64,000 nt of DNA from CBDBJL01 sp965206365 (GCA_965206365.1 CBDBJL010000008.1:42863-106862); one strand, 5' to 3'; shown: positions 1 to 9,903, counted from the first letter of the stretch. The notes: generated by a model not told the origin, from the sequence alone. Translations and numbers: made by a program.

Positions 1-551
1 GCACCTTCAGGCAATAGAGATTTACGATACGCAAATGCCAATTCTGCGCTTGGAAACCATTGCCGCGAACCATCAACATTCATAATTTCTACCGCTTGCA
101 AACATGCCGCCGTATCGGATTCATATGCGCCAGCATTCATCGCCACCGCGCCGCCTACTGTTCCAGGAATCCCAGCGTAAAATTCTAAACCTGTCCGACT
201 GCAAGTTTGTGTAAATCGTGCCAAATGTGCATCCATAACCGCCGCCCCCGCAGTGATGATGCCGGTTTCGGCATCATAATCTAACCCCGAAAACCCTTTG
301 CCAAGCTTCAACACAATGCCAGCAATGCCACCATCGCGCACCAATAAATTAGAACCAACACCAATGGGGAAATAAGGCATATTTTTGGGTTTTTGTTGCA
401 AAAAATTACTTAAATCCTGGGCATCTTGCGCAGTAAAAAATAATTCTGCCACCCCGCCAGTGCGAAACCAAACATGGCGCGCCATCGTTTCAGAACAACT
501 AAGTTTTCCTTTCAGCTCTGAGAAAATACTTTGCTTAGGTTGCATGATCAT
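1..551 (-). CDS. murB: UDP-N-acetylenolpyruvoylglucosamine reductase MurB (3' part outside window)
   Basis: FAD enzyme that reduces UDP-GlcNAc-enolpyruvate to UDP-MurNAc with NADPH, the second committed cytoplasmic step of peptidoglycan synthesis. The visible N-terminal half (about 183 codons) reads in the minus direction and contains the FAD-domain stretch PIGVGSNLLVRDGG and the strongly conserved GIPGTVGGAVAMNAGAY segment, both diagnostic of MurB. The gene runs off the left edge, so the substrate-binding and catalytic C-terminal half is not seen. Two in-frame ATGs lie close together (551 and 545); neither has a strong Shine-Dalgarno, and I chose the upstream one. It starts 14 bp after the murC stop and is the last visible gene of the dcw operon, presumably translated by coupling. 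Confidence 0.95.
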   Translation of the reverse strand, partial: MIMQPKQSIFSELKGKLSCSETMARHVWFRTGGVAELFFTAQDAQDLSNFLQQKPKNMPYFPIGVGSNLLVRDGGIAGIVLKLGKGFSGLDYDAETGIITAGAAVMDAHLARFTQTCSRTGLEFYAGIPGTVGGAVAMNAGAYESDTAACLQAVEIMNVDGSRQWFPSAELAFAYRKSLLPEG

Positions 552-565
552 TTAGCAATCATCGA

Positions 566-1984
566 TTATAAAAGTTTTTGCAATTGGGCGGGCACAGTAT
601 GCGCCCAGATTGTACTAGAGCCCGCACCTAGAAAAATAATCATGTCGGTCTTCACACTATGATTCTCTTGCACGAGCCTACTTAAAACCGTTGCCAAATC
701 TTCACCGCCTGTAACCCCAATCACATGTTTATGCCCAGAATCACTAATCGCTTGCACCAAAGAATCACGATCAACCCCCTCAATAGGAACCTCACCCGCT
801 GGATAAACATCACTAATCAACACAATATCAGCATCATGAAACGCAGTTTGAAATTCATTAAACAAACTTTGCAAACGCGAGTAACGATGCGGTTGGGCAA
901 CCACAATTAATTGCCCATGGCAAATACCACGACACGCCTTCAACACAGCGCGAATTTCAACAGGATGATGCGCATAATCATCAATAATCTTAATCCCTGC
1001 CACTGTTCCCGTATGGCTAAAACGCCGTTTGACACCCTCAAAATTACTTAAACCATCACGAATGGTTTGTAGCTCAAAATTAAATTCCAGCCCGATTGTA
1101 ACCGCTGCCAATGCATTTTGCACATTATGTTCACCATACATGGGGAGAAATAATTTTTCCAAAACCACCCCATCATATTGGGAAAAATTAACCTCAACAT
1201 CAAAATATGTACCCTCACGACCAGATTGCAAATTGAAAGCCCGCACCATAGATTGCGTATTAAAGCCATAAGTTAATACGCGCCGATCTGTTAACTGTGA
1301 CATTAACCGTAAAACTTCGGGATGATCTGCACACAAAACCGCAAACCCATAAAAGGGAATATTTTGAACAAAGCGTAGAAATGTCGCTTTTAAATTTTCA
1401 AAATCACCATAATGTTCCATATGTTCCGGATCAATATTCGTAATCACGGCAATGCTTGCCGGCAATTTCACAAAACTACCATCGCTTTCATCCGCCTCAG
1501 CAATCAACCATTCGCTTCTACCTGTGCGGGTATTGCTACCATAGCTATTAATAACCCCACCATTCACCACCGTAGGATCATAATTTGCAGTTTCAAATAA
1601 TGCCGCAACCAAAGATGTTGTCGTGGTTTTTCCATGCGTACCACCAATGGCAATCGATTTTTTTAGGCGCATCAATTCTGCTAACATTTCCGCACGCTGA
1701 ATTACCGGAATATGCGCCACACGTGCCGCTTGAATTTCAGGATTATCTGCCGGTACGGCTGAAGAAATTACCAACACCCCAATATCTTTAACATGCTTGG
1801 CATCATGCCCAATCATAATCGGAATTTCTTTTTTTCGCAATCGTTCCACATTCGCATTATCGGTAAGATCCGAACCTTGCACCCTACAACCTAGATTATG
1901 TAACAACTCAGCAATTCCCGACATTCCAATGCCACCAATGCCTGTAAAATGGACAATTAAATGATTATTCGGGAAATTAAGCAT
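566..1984 (-). CDS. murC: UDP-N-acetylmuramate--L-alanine ligase MurC
   Basis: Adds L-alanine to UDP-MurNAc using ATP, in the cytoplasm. At 472 aa it is normal family length. Seen: the N-terminal UDP-binding glycine loop HFTGIGGIGMSG (residues 12-23), the Mur-ligase ATP loop GGTHGKTT (114-121), the central segment HNVQNALAA and the C-terminal DDYAHHP motif that is typical of MurC. The ATG start is supported by a strong AAGGAGG site nine bases upstream that overlaps the end of murG. It sits between murG (4-bp gap) and murB (14-bp gap) in one transcription direction, the usual dcw order. Confidence 0.97.
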   Translation of the reverse strand: MLNFPNNHLIVHFTGIGGIGMSGIAELLHNLGCRVQGSDLTDNANVERLRKKEIPIMIGHDAKHVKDIGVLVISSAVPADNPEIQAARVAHIPVIQRAEMLAELMRLKKSIAIGGTHGKTTTTSLVAALFETANYDPTVVNGGVINSYGSNTRTGRSEWLIAEADESDGSFVKLPASIAVITNIDPEHMEHYGDFENLKATFLRFVQNIPFYGFAVLCADHPEVLRLMSQLTDRRVLTYGFNTQSMVRAFNLQSGREGTYFDVEVNFSQYDGVVLEKLFLPMYGEHNVQNALAAVTIGLEFNFELQTIRDGLSNFEGVKRRFSHTGTVAGIKIIDDYAHHPVEIRAVLKACRGICHGQLIVVAQPHRYSRLQSLFNEFQTAFHDADIVLISDVYPAGEVPIEGVDRDSLVQAISDSGHKHVIGVTGGEDLATVLSRLVQENHSVKTDMIIFLGAGSSTIWAHTVPAQLQKLL

Positions 1985-1988
1985 GGGG

Positions 1989-3173
1989 TTATGCCTCCTT
2001 TGCTAATTTTTCTTGTAGTGAATCCAAAATTAACATTACCATATTTTCTGCAGCTTGCGGATTCCCAAACCTGCCCGCACAAGCGGCTGCCATTTCAAGA
2101 CGATAAGGATTCGAAAGCAGATTCATAATCAGATCTGAAAGGGTTGCAATATTTAAGTGGCTTTGCGGAATCGTCCAACCCCCACCCGCCTCAGTAATAC
2201 GCGTGGCATTGATCATTTGATGATCATCAGTGGCAAAAGGATAAGGCACAAAAATCGCCGGACGCCCAATTGTTGTAATTTCTGCCAATGTTGCCGCACC
2301 TGAACGACAAATAATTAACTGAGCTTGAACCATTTCCGTACTAATATCAGTAAAAAAACTCGCAATATCCGCTGTAATATTCTGTTTTTGATAAAATTCT
2401 TTTACGGTTTCTAATTGCTCAAAACGCACTTGCTGCACAATATGTAAGCGTTTTTTAATATCATCTGGTAGGTTGGCAAGTATCGTCGGAATTTTATCAC
2501 CAAAAACCCGCGCCCCTTGCGAGCCACCCACAATGAAAATTCTTATTTTCCCGGTTTTCCCGGGCTTGATATAGGGTTCTTGCGCTTTCACCATAATTTC
2601 TGAGCGCACAGGATTCCCACTCCACATAATCTTGCCTTTCGACGTTTCCGGAATCCCATCTGTAACTTCAAAAGCAGTGGCGATATAATTCATACCGGGG
2701 GCTAACAGCCGATTGGTCCGTCCTAATCTGGCATTTTGTTCATGAATCATGGTTGGAAAATCCAACAAATTCGCTGCAAACATCGTTGGCAACGAGGAAT
2801 ACCCCCCAAAACCAACAACAATATCGGGCCGCAAACGATGCAACAACCGCCATGCCTGCAACAAGCCAGCCAAAAGCTTTACCCCGGCACCCAAAATTTG
2901 CCAAGGTTTGCGCCCAATAATGCCAGCAGCATAAATCTGGAAAATCGGCAAAGATTGAAAAATTGTTACCATACGCTCATTACCTCTTTTATCCGTAATC
3001 ATGCATATTTTGAATTTCTGCGGATGATTCTGCAAAGCTCGAATCAATGCTTCGGCAGGAAAAACATGCCCTGCCGTTCCCCCTGTTGCCAAAACCACAT
3101 GAGGGACATATTCGGCTTTGCGAGGTTGATTGCCATTTTTCCTTAAATTTTCTTTTGATTCAACAATATTCAT
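1989..3173 (-). CDS. murG: UDP-GlcNAc:lipid I N-acetylglucosaminyltransferase MurG
   Basis: Membrane-associated GT28 glycosyltransferase that makes lipid II by adding GlcNAc to lipid I on the inner face of the membrane. The glycine loop GGTAGHVFPAEAL near residue 31 (GGTGGHIFPA in most homologues), the acceptor-side segment IHEQNARLGRTNRLL and the nucleotide-sugar loop GGSQGAR are all present. The protein is about 394 aa, roughly 30 longer than usual, because a polar Lys/Asn-rich N-terminal extension precedes the first Rossmann strand. An ATG is chosen here; a GTG one codon upstream (3176) is equally open. It lies between ftsW and murC in the dcw cluster. Confidence 0.96.
   Translation of the reverse strand: MNIVESKENLRKNGNQPRKAEYVPHVVLATGGTAGHVFPAEALIRALQNHPQKFKICMITDKRGNERMVTIFQSLPIFQIYAAGIIGRKPWQILGAGVKLLAGLLQAWRLLHRLRPDIVVGFGGYSSLPTMFAANLLDFPTMIHEQNARLGRTNRLLAPGMNYIATAFEVTDGIPETSKGKIMWSGNPVRSEIMVKAQEPYIKPGKTGKIRIFIVGGSQGARVFGDKIPTILANLPDDIKKRLHIVQQVRFEQLETVKEFYQKQNITADIASFFTDISTEMVQAQLIICRSGAATLAEITTIGRPAIFVPYPFATDDHQMINATRITEAGGGWTIPQSHLNIATLSDLIMNLLSNPYRLEMAAACAGRFGNPQAAENMVMLILDSLQEKLAKEA
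1994..2000 (-). promoter_or_regulatory. Strong Shine-Dalgarno of murC
   Basis: The minus strand reads AAGGAGG, nine bases before the murC ATG and inside the last codons of murG. It is one of the best ribosome binding sites in the cluster and fixes the murC start. Confidence 0.75.
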
Positions 3174-3222
3174 CACGATCTTTACGTATTTTCTAAAAAG
3201 TTAATTCCATTCACAGTGCCAG

Positions 3223-4359
3223 TCAGCCCTGCCCAATTTCGCTTTCTTGCATTTGATGCGTATTTTCATCTATTACAGACTTTCGGCTCAGTGCCAACAA
3301 AGTCCCCATCGCAAACCCCATGGCTAACATAGCAGTTCCCCCTGAAGAAATGAAGGGCAAGGTTGTACCTTTCGGGGGAATCACCCCAACAACCGAGCCA
3401 ATATTAACCCATACTTGCCCGGCAAATTGCGTTAAGATCCCCAGCAAAGTGAAAACAACAAATAAATCATCACTATCCATTGCCCGCAATATCCCCCGAA
3501 GTACAATAAACGCATAAGCAATAAGCACAATCACGCAGGCCATAATGCCTAATTCTTCACCCAATACGGCAAAAATAAAATCACTTTGCGCATCAAAAAG
3601 ATAACCCTTTAATGCGCCACCACCAAGCCCTTCACCCAAAAATCCACCAGAATGAAAAGCTTTCAAAGAAAGATTAACTTGTGAAAAATGATCTGCACCA
3701 CTTAAAAAACCTTGCACCCGATCGGTAACATGTGGAAACACAACATAAGTGGTTACCAGCCCCAATAAGATAATACTGACCCATAATAAAATAAAAATAA
3801 TCGGCATGCCAGCCACAAACCATTGCACCAAAAAAATTAACGTAACAAAAACACTTTGCCCAACATCAGGCTGTAGCAATAATAGTACCATCATGCTGGC
3901 GTAAATTCCCCAAACAAAACCCAATCCTGGCACAGGCTCACCCTTATTTTGCATCGCAAGCAACCATGCAGTAACAATAGCAAAAGCCGGTTTCGCAAAT
4001 TCTGAAGGTTGCAACGTAACGCCCCATATTGCTAACCAACGGTTGGAACCATTATAGGCCTCGCCCCAAAATAGAACCATAATCAACATAATGAAAGTTG
4101 TAATTAATAAATATAACCCTAACCTTTTAATCATACAGCTATCGAATAATGAAACCACAATAATTAGCATAAAGCTAATCATGGCAAAGAAACTATGTTT
4201 TGTTGCTAAATAATAAGGTGGAACTTGCAAACGAGTTGCAATTTCTGGCGATATCGAAAAGCTAAGAACGCACCCCATCACCAAAAGCAATAAACACGTA
4301 AATAGCGACCAACCATCGAGTGATGTTAGCCAATCACGTGCCGGATCAACCACTCGCAT
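3223..4359 (-). CDS. ftsW: Lipid II polymerase / division protein FtsW (SEDS family)
   Basis: Polytopic SEDS glycosyltransferase that polymerises lipid II at the septum together with FtsI. About ten hydrophobic segments are seen, with the SEDS signatures PSEFAKPA (early loop), the large periplasmic loop GGFLGEGLGGG, and LPFISSGGTAML near the C-terminus. Length 378 aa is typical. The ATG overlaps the 3' end of murD by 14 bp, and the position between murD and murG makes FtsW rather than RodA the right name. Confidence 0.96.
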   Translation of the reverse strand: MRVVDPARDWLTSLDGWSLFTCLLLLVMGCVLSFSISPEIATRLQVPPYYLATKHSFFAMISFMLIIVVSLFDSCMIKRLGLYLLITTFIMLIMVLFWGEAYNGSNRWLAIWGVTLQPSEFAKPAFAIVTAWLLAMQNKGEPVPGLGFVWGIYASMMVLLLLQPDVGQSVFVTLIFLVQWFVAGMPIIFILLWVSIILLGLVTTYVVFPHVTDRVQGFLSGADHFSQVNLSLKAFHSGGFLGEGLGGGALKGYLFDAQSDFIFAVLGEELGIMACVIVLIAYAFIVLRGILRAMDSDDLFVVFTLLGILTQFAGQVWVNIGSVVGVIPPKGTTLPFISSGGTAMLAMGFAMGTLLALSRKSVIDENTHQMQESEIGQG

Positions 4360-5755
4360 TTTTCAGTTTCTCTACCGCATCAACAAAGACATCTCCGCGA
4401 TGCATGAAATTATCAAATTGATCAAATGAGGCCGCTGCTGGGGAGAGTAAAATTGTCGCAAAATTCGCTTTGTCTGTATCCCCTTGATCATCCGCAAAAT
4501 CTTTGATCGCCTGGCTGTAGGCTGCATTAATGGCTTGCTGCATAGTTTGAGTTTTCATGGCAACCATGCTTTGCGCAAAAATTTCATGCAATCTGTCTGC
4601 GCCAGAACCATAAAAAAATCCTGCTTTCACATTGCCAATATAATCATACAATCGCCGATGATTTTCATCTTTCAATTTCCCACCCGCAATCCAATAAATA
4701 TTGCGATAACTCAACAACGCCATTTGCGTTGCTTCTACATTGGTAGCCTTGCTATCATTAATAAAATGCACATTATCGCAAGCACCTAAATATTCTTGCC
4801 GATGTGCCAATCCGGGAAAAGTTTCAAGCCCGGTCAAAATATCTTCACGACTCATATTATTGGCACGACAAATTATATAAGCTGCCGCAATATTTTCTGC
4901 ATTATGTCTGCCCGGCAAATGGGGTAATAAATTCAAATCAATAATTTTTACGCAAGGCTGCCCTTCTTGTACTTCTAGCAAAAAATTATTCTCGCGATAA
5001 ATCCCATTGCCGACGGGAACTAACCCCGAAAATAAACTAAGCTTACGCTGTTCTGCAAGCATTGCCCCGGCGATGCCAAGCCCTGTTTCACTACTTACCC
5101 CAATAATCGCTAAATCATCTTCTGCTTGATGCGTAAAAATTCGTAATTTTGCGTTAATATAATTTTCCATCGAACCATGATGTTTCAAATGATCTGGCGT
5201 AATATTAAGCAAGGCGGCTTGCCCAAAGCGAGCATAACGAACATGATGCAATTGATAAGATGAAAGTTCCAACACATAATAACCACCCGCACTTAACAGC
5301 GGTAAATCCAAAACAGGTTGCCCCAAATTGCCACCGGCAATAACTTCAAGCCCAGCCTGGGCCATAATATGCGCAACCAAAAAAGTTGTGGTAGATTTAC
5401 CATTAGTGCCGGTAATCCCAATAAAATTACATTGCGGTGCCGCTTGATAGAGTAAATCAACATCACTTAAAATTTGGCAATCAAACAAATTGGCTCGCAA
5501 AAATGCCACATGATCATCAGGAATCCCCGGAGATGGCAACAAGGCATCAACATCTTGCCAAGAAAACGTATCATTAATATCACAAGGGCGCAAAGCATAA
5601 TGTTTTTCCATAGCCACGCGATGCGCATGATTATCATCCCAAATCTTTACTTTGGCACCCGAAAGCAAAAAACTTTCAACAGCTGCCCTACCGCTAATGC
5701 CCAATCCCACTACAAAAATTGTTTTGCCGGAAAAACCTGGTAATTTTTGTCCCAC
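4346..5755 (-). CDS. murD: UDP-N-acetylmuramoyl-L-alanine--D-glutamate ligase MurD
   Basis: ATP-dependent ligase that adds D-glutamate to UDP-MurNAc-L-Ala. Seen: N-terminal Rossmann strand KTIFVVGLGISGRAAVESF, ATP loop TGTNGKSTTT (about residues 115-124), the glycine/aspartate segment LPHLPGRHNAENIAAA and FINDSKATN. The reading frame is open back to an ATG at 5836, but that would overlap mraY by 58 bp and add 27 unrelated residues. A GTG at 5755 lies 23 bp after the mraY stop with GGAG twelve bases upstream and gives a 469-aa protein whose N-terminus aligns with the family, so I use it. Downstream it overlaps ftsW by 14 bp. Confidence 0.95.
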   Translation of the reverse strand: MGQKLPGFSGKTIFVVGLGISGRAAVESFLLSGAKVKIWDDNHAHRVAMEKHYALRPCDINDTFSWQDVDALLPSPGIPDDHVAFLRANLFDCQILSDVDLLYQAAPQCNFIGITGTNGKSTTTFLVAHIMAQAGLEVIAGGNLGQPVLDLPLLSAGGYYVLELSSYQLHHVRYARFGQAALLNITPDHLKHHGSMENYINAKLRIFTHQAEDDLAIIGVSSETGLGIAGAMLAEQRKLSLFSGLVPVGNGIYRENNFLLEVQEGQPCVKIIDLNLLPHLPGRHNAENIAAAYIICRANNMSREDILTGLETFPGLAHRQEYLGACDNVHFINDSKATNVEATQMALLSYRNIYWIAGGKLKDENHRRLYDYIGNVKAGFFYGSGADRLHEIFAQSMVAMKTQTMQQAINAAYSQAIKDFADDQGDTDKANFATILLSPAAASFDQFDNFMHRGDVFVDAVEKLKNASG

Positions 5756-5778
5756 GAACTCTTCATTCTCCTGATATT

Positions 5779-6858
5779 TTAGCGTAATTTTAAAGTTGCC
5801 AGCCCAATGAAACCCATAATCACGGCAATAATCCAAAACCTAATCACAATCGTTGCTTCTGCCCAGCCACGCTTTTCAAAATGATGATGCAGTGGTGCCA
5901 TCGCAAAAATACGTTTCCCCAATAATTGAAACGATGCTACTTGAATAATCACTGAAACAGTTTCTAGAACAAACAAACCTCCAATAATACCCAGTACGAT
6001 TTCATGTTTTGCCAACACACTTACCATGCCTAGCGCACCACCAATGGCAAGTGCCCCTGTATCGCCCATAAATATTTTTGCTGGCGGAGCATTAAACCAC
6101 AAAAAACCTAATGAAGCCCCCATCAAACTTGCACAAAACACTGCCAGCTCACCCGCATCACTAATATAAGCAATGCCTAAATAAGTTGCATAAACACTAT
6201 GCCCTGCCAAATAAACAATCATACCCAAACAACCGGTCGCAATAATCACAGGCCCAATTGCCAACCCATCAAGCCCATCGGTTAAATTAACGGCATTGGC
6301 AGAACCCACAATCACAAAAGCAGCAAAGGCCAAATAAAACCACCCTAAATCTAGCAAGAAATTTTTAACAAAGGGAAAAGCCAAATGATTTGCCAAATCG
6401 GATATAGAAATATATGCCAACAAACTGCATGCACAAACCGCAAGCAATAATTCAATCCCCAAACGCAACCGCGCCGAAAGCCCTTTATTTCTACCCCTTA
6501 CCTTATGGCGATCATCCACAAAACCAATCAGCCCAAAACTTGCAGTAACAAAAAACACAAGCCCAATATAAGGATTGCTTAAATCTGCCCAAATCAATGT
6601 ACTTACCAGCATCGCAATCAAAATCATTAACCCACCCATTGTTGGTGTTCCGATTTTTTGCAAATGCCCCTCAGGCACATCTTCACGCACAGTATTGCTG
6701 CCCTTTTGTTGCGCTTTTAGCCAACGAATAATCGGACCGCCAATGATAAAGCATACCAATAACGCACTAATAAAAGCCCCACCACTTCTGAACGTAATGT
6801 AACGAAATAAATTAAAAAAAATATTAATATCTGAATATTGACTAAGATAAGCGAACAT
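5779..6858 (-). CDS. mraY: Phospho-N-acetylmuramoyl-pentapeptide-transferase MraY
   Basis: Integral membrane enzyme that transfers phospho-MurNAc-pentapeptide to undecaprenyl phosphate, forming lipid I. About ten membrane segments are seen with the cytoplasmic signature loops DDRHKVRGRNKGLSAR, NLTDGLDGLA (catalytic aspartate region), FMGDTGALAIGG and APLHHHFEKRGW. Length 359 aa is typical. It lies between murE-murF (44-bp gap) and murD, the canonical dcw position. Confidence 0.97.
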   Translation of the reverse strand: MFAYLSQYSDINIFFNLFRYITFRSGGAFISALLVCFIIGGPIIRWLKAQQKGSNTVREDVPEGHLQKIGTPTMGGLMILIAMLVSTLIWADLSNPYIGLVFFVTASFGLIGFVDDRHKVRGRNKGLSARLRLGIELLLAVCACSLLAYISISDLANHLAFPFVKNFLLDLGWFYLAFAAFVIVGSANAVNLTDGLDGLAIGPVIIATGCLGMIVYLAGHSVYATYLGIAYISDAGELAVFCASLMGASLGFLWFNAPPAKIFMGDTGALAIGGALGMVSVLAKHEIVLGIIGGLFVLETVSVIIQVASFQLLGKRIFAMAPLHHHFEKRGWAEATIVIRFWIIAVIMGFIGLATLKLR

Positions 6859-6902
6859 TATTTTATTTTATCCTTTTAAAAATTAAAAACATACCTAAAT
6901 TA

Positions 6903-9899
6903 TCAGCGCGCCAATTGTGCAATAATTTCTTGCATCCGCATGCTCGCGGAACCTTTCACCATCACAAGATCATCAGCTTCAAGATTATCTAACAATTGTG
7001 TAGATAACGCACCTACATCACAACTATAAATACCGCGCTTCTCGTTGGGAAGCAAATCATATAGCTTTGCCATGGCTTTGCCCACAAGATGAACTTGATC
7101 TAACAACAAGCAATGTTGATATAAATCTTGATGATAAAAATCAGTTTGCGTGCCAAGCTCTAGCATATCACCTAATACCGCAATTTTTCTTGCCCCCATT
7201 TTGGGGTAGGAAGCCAATGCGATAATTGCCGCCTGCATCGCATCTGGGCTCGCATTATAACTTTCGTCAATTAGGGTAATATTTCCGGCTTTACATTTGC
7301 CTGCACGAATATTGCCTCGCCCCAATGCGGGTTGCATTGCCGAGAGATTCTCGGCAATTTGCATAAGAGCTAATTTTGATTCATTTACACTATTTACGCC
7401 TCGCATAAGATTGCGCGTAGAATCGACAATCAAACCAGCCGCATAACCTGCTGCCATAATGCTAGCAAAAATTTGCCCCCATTGGATGCCATGAACAAAA
7501 CTTGTAATTCGATAATGGATTCCACAATGGATAATGGTAAAATAATAAATTGGCACGAAAGCATCAGATTCAATTTCACCAGCTTTTGCGACCGAATTTT
7601 CGATACCGCAAAATTGAAAATCAGCATCTGGCGATGCTCCAAAACTAATAATATTCAATTTTTTTTTCTTAGCTTCCTCTGCCAAAACCGCAAAATAATC
7701 ACTATCACGTGGCAAAATCGCAAAATAATGCTCGGAATTGCCCGGATCATTCATCGAGGTAAAAATTTCGCTCTTCGCATGCGCAACAGCCGTTAAAGAT
7801 GCAAAATGTACCAGATGCGCAGGAGTAATCGCGGTAATGATCGCGATATTCGGGCGCACCATTTTTGTTAAATCGGCAATTTCTCCGGAATGATTCATTC
7901 CGATCTCAAAAATTGCCACTTGGCTATCCACAGGCATCAACGCCAAAGATAACGGCACCCCAATATGATTGTTAAAACTCAATGCCGAACTATAGGTTTT
8001 CCCATAGGGCATGAAAATCCGTTGCAATCCATTTTTAACCGTGGTTTTCCCAACACTCCCCGTTACGCCAATTCGAATTACTGGGTTGGGTTGGCGTAAA
8101 TTTTTCTCGCTTGCATAATGCGCAATTTCGCGTAAAGCCTTAAACGAATCCGCTACTTTAATATCCGCATTTTCTTGCCCAAGAATTGCTGAAGCCTTCG
8201 ACTTACGTGCCGCTGCAATAAACTGGTTCCCGTCGCGAGCCCCCTGCAGAGCCACAAACAAATCACCCTTGATGATTTTACGACTATCAATACCAATCCC
8301 ATAAATTTCTAGATCACCATGATCACCATGGGTGGATGCCGTAATTTCAGCAATTTGTTTGCTCTGCCATAGGGGCAGAACTGCATTAAAATCTCTTGCC
8401 ATTTCTCGGGCGCAAACTGCATCATCAAACGCCACTTTCCCGGTATTTTGAATCTGATAATCTTCATGCCCTTTCCCGGCAATAAGCAATAGATCCTTGG
8501 CTTTCAGCCCACGTATCGCGGCTTGAATTGCCATTTCTCGTCCAGCAATATTATCGGCATGATCCCCTATACAGGCACTAAGCACTTCAAGCCTAATTTG
8601 GGCTGGATCCTCATGGCGCGGATTATCGTCGGTAACAATAACATGATCTGCATATTGTGTGGCAATCGCCCCCATTTGCACACGTTTCCCCGAATCGCGT
8701 CCACCCCCACAACCAAACAAACAATGTAATTTTCCTACTGAAACCTCATCTGCTAGCTGATTACAAGCCTGCATACTATCGCGCAAAGCCAATAGGGCTT
8801 GTTGCAAGGCATCGGGCGTGTGAGCATAATCTATAAAAATTTGCGCCCCATTTTTCAGCCTTGCCACAGCTTCTAATCGCCCCCATACGCTGGGCATAGT
8901 GCATAGTGCCTCAGCAATCACAGCGGGCTGAACACCGGTTAAATATGCCACTGCCGCTGCCGCAATTGCATTCTCCCACTGAAACCTACCTTCAAGGGGA
9001 AATTGAATCGCAATTTGCGTGGCTTGCAATTTCAACTTTGCATGCAAAATTCCCTCTACTCGCCGACAATCAAGCATGGCAAAATCATTATCAGCCGCAA
9101 AGCCATAGCGAAATAAGCGCGTTTTTGTAGCGGTAATCTGTTTAATCTGCTCGCTTTGTTGATAATTCTCACAAATTAAAGCAATCCCATCTGATTTTAA
9201 ATTATCCGCGAATAAAATATGTTTGGCATCTCGATAAGCATTGAATGTTTCGTGGTAATCCAAATGATCTCGAGATAAATTTGTAAAAACACCAATATCC
9301 ACTTTTATTGCCGCAAGCCTTGATTGCTCTAGCCCATGGCTCGACGCCTCCAAGGCAACATAATCAATATCTGCATGGGCAAATTGCGCCAATATTTTTG
9401 CCAAATCAACCGCATCAGGCGTGGTTAAATCACAGCTTCCTACACGCTGATTGCCATGATAAATGCCGTGGGTACCCACCGAACCCGCTTTGCCACTTCG
9501 CGCCTCTGCCTTTTGCCCATAATTCCAAATATGACGCAAAAACCACACAATCGAACTTTTCCCATTCGTACCCGTAACCGCAGTTACATGTTTCACAGAT
9601 TCACCATAAAATTCATTTGCCAACAACGCATAATCGCGCCGAACATTTGGGCTTACCCATACGGGTAAAATATCGGTTGGACAATCAGCATCTCCCAAAA
9701 CATAAATTGCCCCGTTGGCTTTCGCATCTTTTATATAATAAACGCCATCTCGGGCCGAATCCGTACCCGTCGAGCTGGGCAAAGCCGCAAATATAAAACC
9801 TGCTTTTACATATCGACTATCGGCAGTAATGCCGGTAATTTCTGTTTTCACTGCACAAAATTGGCGCATAATATCTGAATATTTCTTGTTGTCTGCCAT
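6903..9899 (-). CDS. murE-murF: Fused MurE-MurF: UDP-MurNAc-tripeptide synthetase / UDP-MurNAc-pentapeptide synthetase
   Basis: A single uninterrupted 998-codon gene carries two full Mur ligases. Residues 1 to about 505 are MurE: N-terminal substrate domain (TGITADSR, 22-29), ATP loop TGTNGKSS (109-116), LEASSHGL (183-190) and DNPR at 425-428, the motif associated with meso-diaminopimelate addition. Residues from about 508 to the end are MurF: the start-like segment LPLWQSKQIAEITAS, DSRKIIKGDLFVALQG, ATP loop TGSVGKTT (613-620), FEIGMNHSGEI and the C-terminal DESYNASPDAM. Each half is near normal single-enzyme length, so this is a clean in-frame fusion in place of the usual overlapping genes. 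MurE-MurF fusions are known in a few bacteria such as Bordetella; the inference is direct hand-over of UDP-MurNAc-tripeptide. Gene order and strand fit the dcw operon. Confidence 0.95.
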   Translation of the reverse strand: MADNKKYSDIMRQFCAVKTEITGITADSRYVKAGFIFAALPSSTGTDSARDGVYYIKDAKANGAIYVLGDADCPTDILPVWVSPNVRRDYALLANEFYGESVKHVTAVTGTNGKSSIVWFLRHIWNYGQKAEARSGKAGSVGTHGIYHGNQRVGSCDLTTPDAVDLAKILAQFAHADIDYVALEASSHGLEQSRLAAIKVDIGVFTNLSRDHLDYHETFNAYRDAKHILFADNLKSDGIALICENYQQSEQIKQITATKTRLFRYGFAADNDFAMLDCRRVEGILHAKLKLQATQIAIQFPLEGRFQWENAIAAAAVAYLTGVQPAVIAEALCTMPSVWGRLEAVARLKNGAQIFIDYAHTPDALQQALLALRDSMQACNQLADEVSVGKLHCLFGCGGGRDSGKRVQMGAIATQYADHVIVTDDNPRHEDPAQIRLEVLSACIGDHADNIAGREMAIQAAIRGLKAKDLLLIAGKGHEDYQIQNTGKVAFDDAVCAREMARDFNAVLPLWQSKQIAEITASTHGDHGDLEIYGIGIDSRKIIKGDLFVALQGARDGNQFIAAARKSKASAILGQENADIKVADSFKALREIAHYASEKNLRQPNPVIRIGVTGSVGKTTVKNGLQRIFMPYGKTYSSALSFNNHIGVPLSLALMPVDSQVAIFEIGMNHSGEIADLTKMVRPNIAIITAITPAHLVHFASLTAVAHAKSEIFTSMNDPGNSEHYFAILPRDSDYFAVLAEEAKKKKLNIISFGASPDADFQFCGIENSVAKAGEIESDAFVPIYYFTIIHCGIHYRITSFVHGIQWGQIFASIMAAGYAAGLIVDSTRNLMRGVNSVNESKLALMQIAENLSAMQPALGRGNIRAGKCKAGNITLIDESYNASPDAMQAAIIALASYPKMGARKIAVLGDMLELGTQTDFYHQDLYQHCLLLDQVHLVGKAMAKLYDLLPNEKRGIYSCDVGALSTQLLDNLEADDLVMVKGSASMRMQEIIAQLAR

Positions 9900-9903
9900 T
9901 TTT

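Noticed and set aside
725..1791. Several plus-strand open frames of 60-80 codons opposite murC
   Set aside because: They lie antisense to a clear murC gene, have low-complexity composition and no ribosome binding sites; they are frame shadows.
2736..3146. 136-codon plus-strand frame opposite murG
   Set aside because: The sequence has no recognisable domain and is fully inside murG; its length follows from the codon bias of the antisense gene.
5756..5836. Upstream extension of murD from an ATG at 5836
   Set aside because: It overlaps mraY, adds 27 residues unlike MurD N-termini, and a GTG with a Shine-Dalgarno-like GGAG lies after the mraY stop.
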